Of a stretch of DNA of 64,000 bases, positions 62,352-64,000 are shown piece by piece (position 1 is the first letter of the stretch; each line of letters starts with the position of its first letter). Under the pieces are notes generated by a model. It had not been told where the DNA came from. It searched no databases and saw nothing but the letters and a program-made list of their open reading frames with translations. Made by a program: the position numbers and the translations under genes. The stretch lies in the NCBI GenBank assembly GCA_947446645.1, contig CANFHA010000008.1, positions 180,962-244,961 on the forward strand. The letters run 5' to 3'. The DNA comes from Chitinophagaceae bacterium (lineage in GTDB: Bacteria; Bacteroidota; Bacteroidia; Chitinophagales; Chitinophagaceae).

Positions 62352-62657
62352 ATGAACATAAAGTTCCATTACCTCTACCGCGATGGTGCAAATTATAAGC
62401 AAGGTAACTCTGTGATTTTTTCAAATGACAAAGGTTATATCATACAGGAAGTAGAAAGTGTGATTAAGGCAGCTCTGATAGACGAAACATGGTTTTATGC
62501 CAACAAATGGAAATTAAAAGACCTTCATTTCTATCCATGGGATGAAGAGATGGACCACAGTTGGCACGAGTATGATTTTGTTGAGCAGATAGAAGAGGAG
62601 GCGACCGATGGAGATATTGCAGATTTTATCCTCCTGATAGAACATTCGACAATGTAA
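62352..62657 (+). CDS. hypothetical protein
   Basis: A 101-residue acidic soluble protein (start ATG 62352). I recognise no domain. It has an N-terminal beta strand with NIKFHYLYRDGANYKQGNSV and a glutamate-rich end (DFVEQIEEEATDGD). It is divergent from the XRE gene, with 67 bp between starts, so a shared control region is possible. It could be an unrelated cargo gene of the accessory block. Confidence 0.6.
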   Translation: MNIKFHYLYRDGANYKQGNSVIFSNDKGYIIQEVESVIKAALIDETWFYANKWKLKDLHFYPWDEEMDHSWHEYDFVEQIEEEATDGDIADFILLIEHSTM

Positions 62658-62665
62658 GTTAGCTC

Positions 62666-62700
62666 TTAACGCGTCTGACGACTTGGAGTCGTTCTCACGC
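62666..62700. repeat. intergenic hairpin, copy 2 of a pair
   Basis: The 15-mer TTAACGCGTCTGACG of 13837-13851 recurs here exactly, and again it forms the left arm of an imperfect hairpin (62671-62682 with 62688-62700), although the loop and right arm differ. Confidence 0.5.
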
Positions 62701-62725
62701 TACCACAATTACTTAATCCTTTTGC

Positions 62726-62990
62726 CCTTTATGCGGCTCATATTGTAGCTGCGCGTTTCCTTGCTGTGTACATCTGCCATAGCACAAAGTTACCATCAAA
62801 AAATGTGGATATCTTTTCCCCGCCACGCGCCTGCCACGGCCCGCTCCGGCACAGTATTTGCGGCTTACTATGCATGAAAAAGCCAAGCTTTTTTGGCAGC
62901 CTACCAAACATTCTCGACGATTTAGATTTTTTATTTTTTTAAAAGGCGTTTCGGCAAAACATTCTCGACGATTTCGACGAATTTTTTTTT
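62726..62990. repeat. dispersed repeat module, related to 15.6-16.0 kb
   Basis: Contains a CGGCACAGTATTTGCGGC box at about 62846-62864, an ACATTCTCGACGATTT box at 62910-62925 and a second, fuller copy ACATTCTCGACGATTTCGAC at 62960-62979 followed by a long T-run. The same boxes in the same order are beside the RhuM gene. Confidence 0.65.
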
Positions 62991-63072
62991 GATTTTTAGA
63001 AAACAGGCAACATTAGCGATAACAATAAAAGAAAATACACCCTCAATAGCAGTAGTGCTGCCCCACCAGGCC

Positions 63073-64000
63073 CGCACGTGCTGCGGGGCCAGATAGAATT
63101 CCCCCACAACCACAGCGCCGATCTACTATTTTCCGGCAGACGGTGTGCGCCTTAGCTTCAGCGGTGGCCGAGCCTTTGGCCAAAACTCGCCTTTTTCTTT
63201 GTTACTTTCTGTTGCCTCCCGATGCCTATCGGGAGCGAAGCAAAGAAAAAGTAAAGACAACACGGGCCGCGCATAACAACAAACTCAGGATTTCCGGTAC
63301 CAGAAAAAACCGGAAATTTCTGAAAACTAACTAATTGATTATCAAACAAAATGTGCGCAAAACACATTTTCATCACAACCGGAAATGAAGAGAAAAAAAA
63401 TACGCCCTTAATAGTAGTACCGCTGCCAAATCTGGCCGCACGTGCTGCGGGGCTAAATAGAGTTCCCCCACAACCACCGCGCAGAGCTATTCCTTGGCCG
63501 GCGGAGCCTTTGGCCAAAACTCGCCTTTTTCTTTGTTACTTTTTCGGCGCCTGTCCCGATGCCTATCGGGAGCGAAGCAAAGAAAAAGTAAAGACAACGT
63601 GGGCCACACATCTCAACAAAACTCAAGATTTCCAATTTCCTCGATCAATAAATTCTCCCTGAGCGTAGTCGAAGGGCGGAAATTTTTGAAAACTAACCAA
63701 TTGATTACCAAACAAAATGTGCGCAAAACACATTTTTCAACACAACCAGAAAAACTATGAAAGCAAGCAAAGAAACAACACACCCCCAATTAATATTCCG
63801 CTGCCCAATCAGGCCGCACGTGCTGCGGGGCCAGATAGAATTCCCCCACAACCACAGCGCATAGCTACGTTTTGGCCGGCGGAGCCTTTGGCCAGGGATC
63901 GCATTTTTCTTTGTTACTTTCTGTTGCCTCCCGATGCCTATCGGGAGCGAAGGAATGAAAAAGTAAAGACAACGTGGGCCGCGCAACACAACAAAACTCA
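63073..64000. repeat. three tandem intergenic units of about 364-378 bp
   Basis: Anchored on CGCACGTGCTGCGGGGC at 63073, 63437 and 63815. Each unit holds the GGCCGGCGGAGCC hairpin (the first a variant), a TTTCTTTGTTACTTT block with a nested CGAAGCAAAGAAAAAGTAA arm, and a CCGATGCCTATCGGGAG palindrome; the first and second also have an ACAAAATGTGCGCAAAACAC box. The third runs off the window. Apparent frames on - (KVTKKKASFGQRL) repeat with the units and look non-coding. Confidence 0.8.

Noticed and set aside
63158..63989. Open frames on - in the tandem repeats (for example with KVTKKKASFGQRL)
   Set aside because: They recur with the repeat unit, shift in length between copies and lack coding character; better explained as repeat-borne frames.
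63073..64000. Possible CRISPR array
   Set aside because: Units are about 364-378 bp with internal palindromes, far longer than CRISPR repeat-spacer units; no cas genes are present.

Overview
The window reads as a chromosome segment of a Bacteroidota bacterium, most like the Chitinophagales/Sphingobacteriales group. Supporting signs are secreted proteins ending in a type IX secretion (T9SS) sorting domain, a TonB-dependent receptor with a carboxypeptidase-like regulatory domain, TAnnTTTG-type promoter boxes, the futalosine menaquinone enzymes MqnB and MqnD, a KorA-type 2-oxoacid:ferredoxin oxidoreductase, and dispersed palindromic intergenic repeats. No rRNA, tRNA or CRISPR array was seen. Most genes are housekeeping or envelope genes in short operons on both strands.

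Layout. 0-4 kb: folE and queD/PTPS-type pterin genes, then mqnB and mqnD. 3.9-8.8 kb: GNAT enzyme, a von Willebrand factor A protein with proline-rich repeats, a c-type cytochrome lipoprotein and a small exported protein. 8.9-20 kb: korA and korB lie about 8 kb apart on opposite strands; between them are membrane proteins, a T9SS cargo, a photolyase, a RhuM-family gene beside a dispersed repeat, and a polysaccharide flippase. 20-25.7 kb: glucosaminidase with LysM domains, an exported ferritin-like pair and two tiny genes. 26-33.5 kb: a giant FG-GAP/Ig-like T9SS protein, a LytTR response regulator with its TPR histidine kinase, and murI.

33.6-43.5 kb: T9SS protein, TonB receptor, Crp/Fnr regulator, EamA transporter, adenylate cyclase, pirin, LuxR-type HTH, DinB protein and WYL regulator. 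43.5-49.6 kb: DUF998 protein, sodium:solute symporter, LOG protein, O-methyltransferase and priA. 49.8-59.3 kb: a GH128-like lipoprotein, an aryl-sulfate sulfotransferase broken by three indels, GNAT, mutL, hpt and polA.

59.3-64 kb is the accessory end: repeat-rich DNA; an XRE regulator translationally coupled to a RecB-like nuclease/SF1 helicase fusion (DUF2075 type), with a 54-residue zinc-ribbon gene converging on it; then three tandem copies of an intergenic module of about 364-378 bp. Related repeat modules occur at 15.6-16.0 kb beside the RhuM gene and at 56.1 kb. The nuclease-helicase locus and the repeat family are the best candidates for something little described. Nothing here proves a new system.
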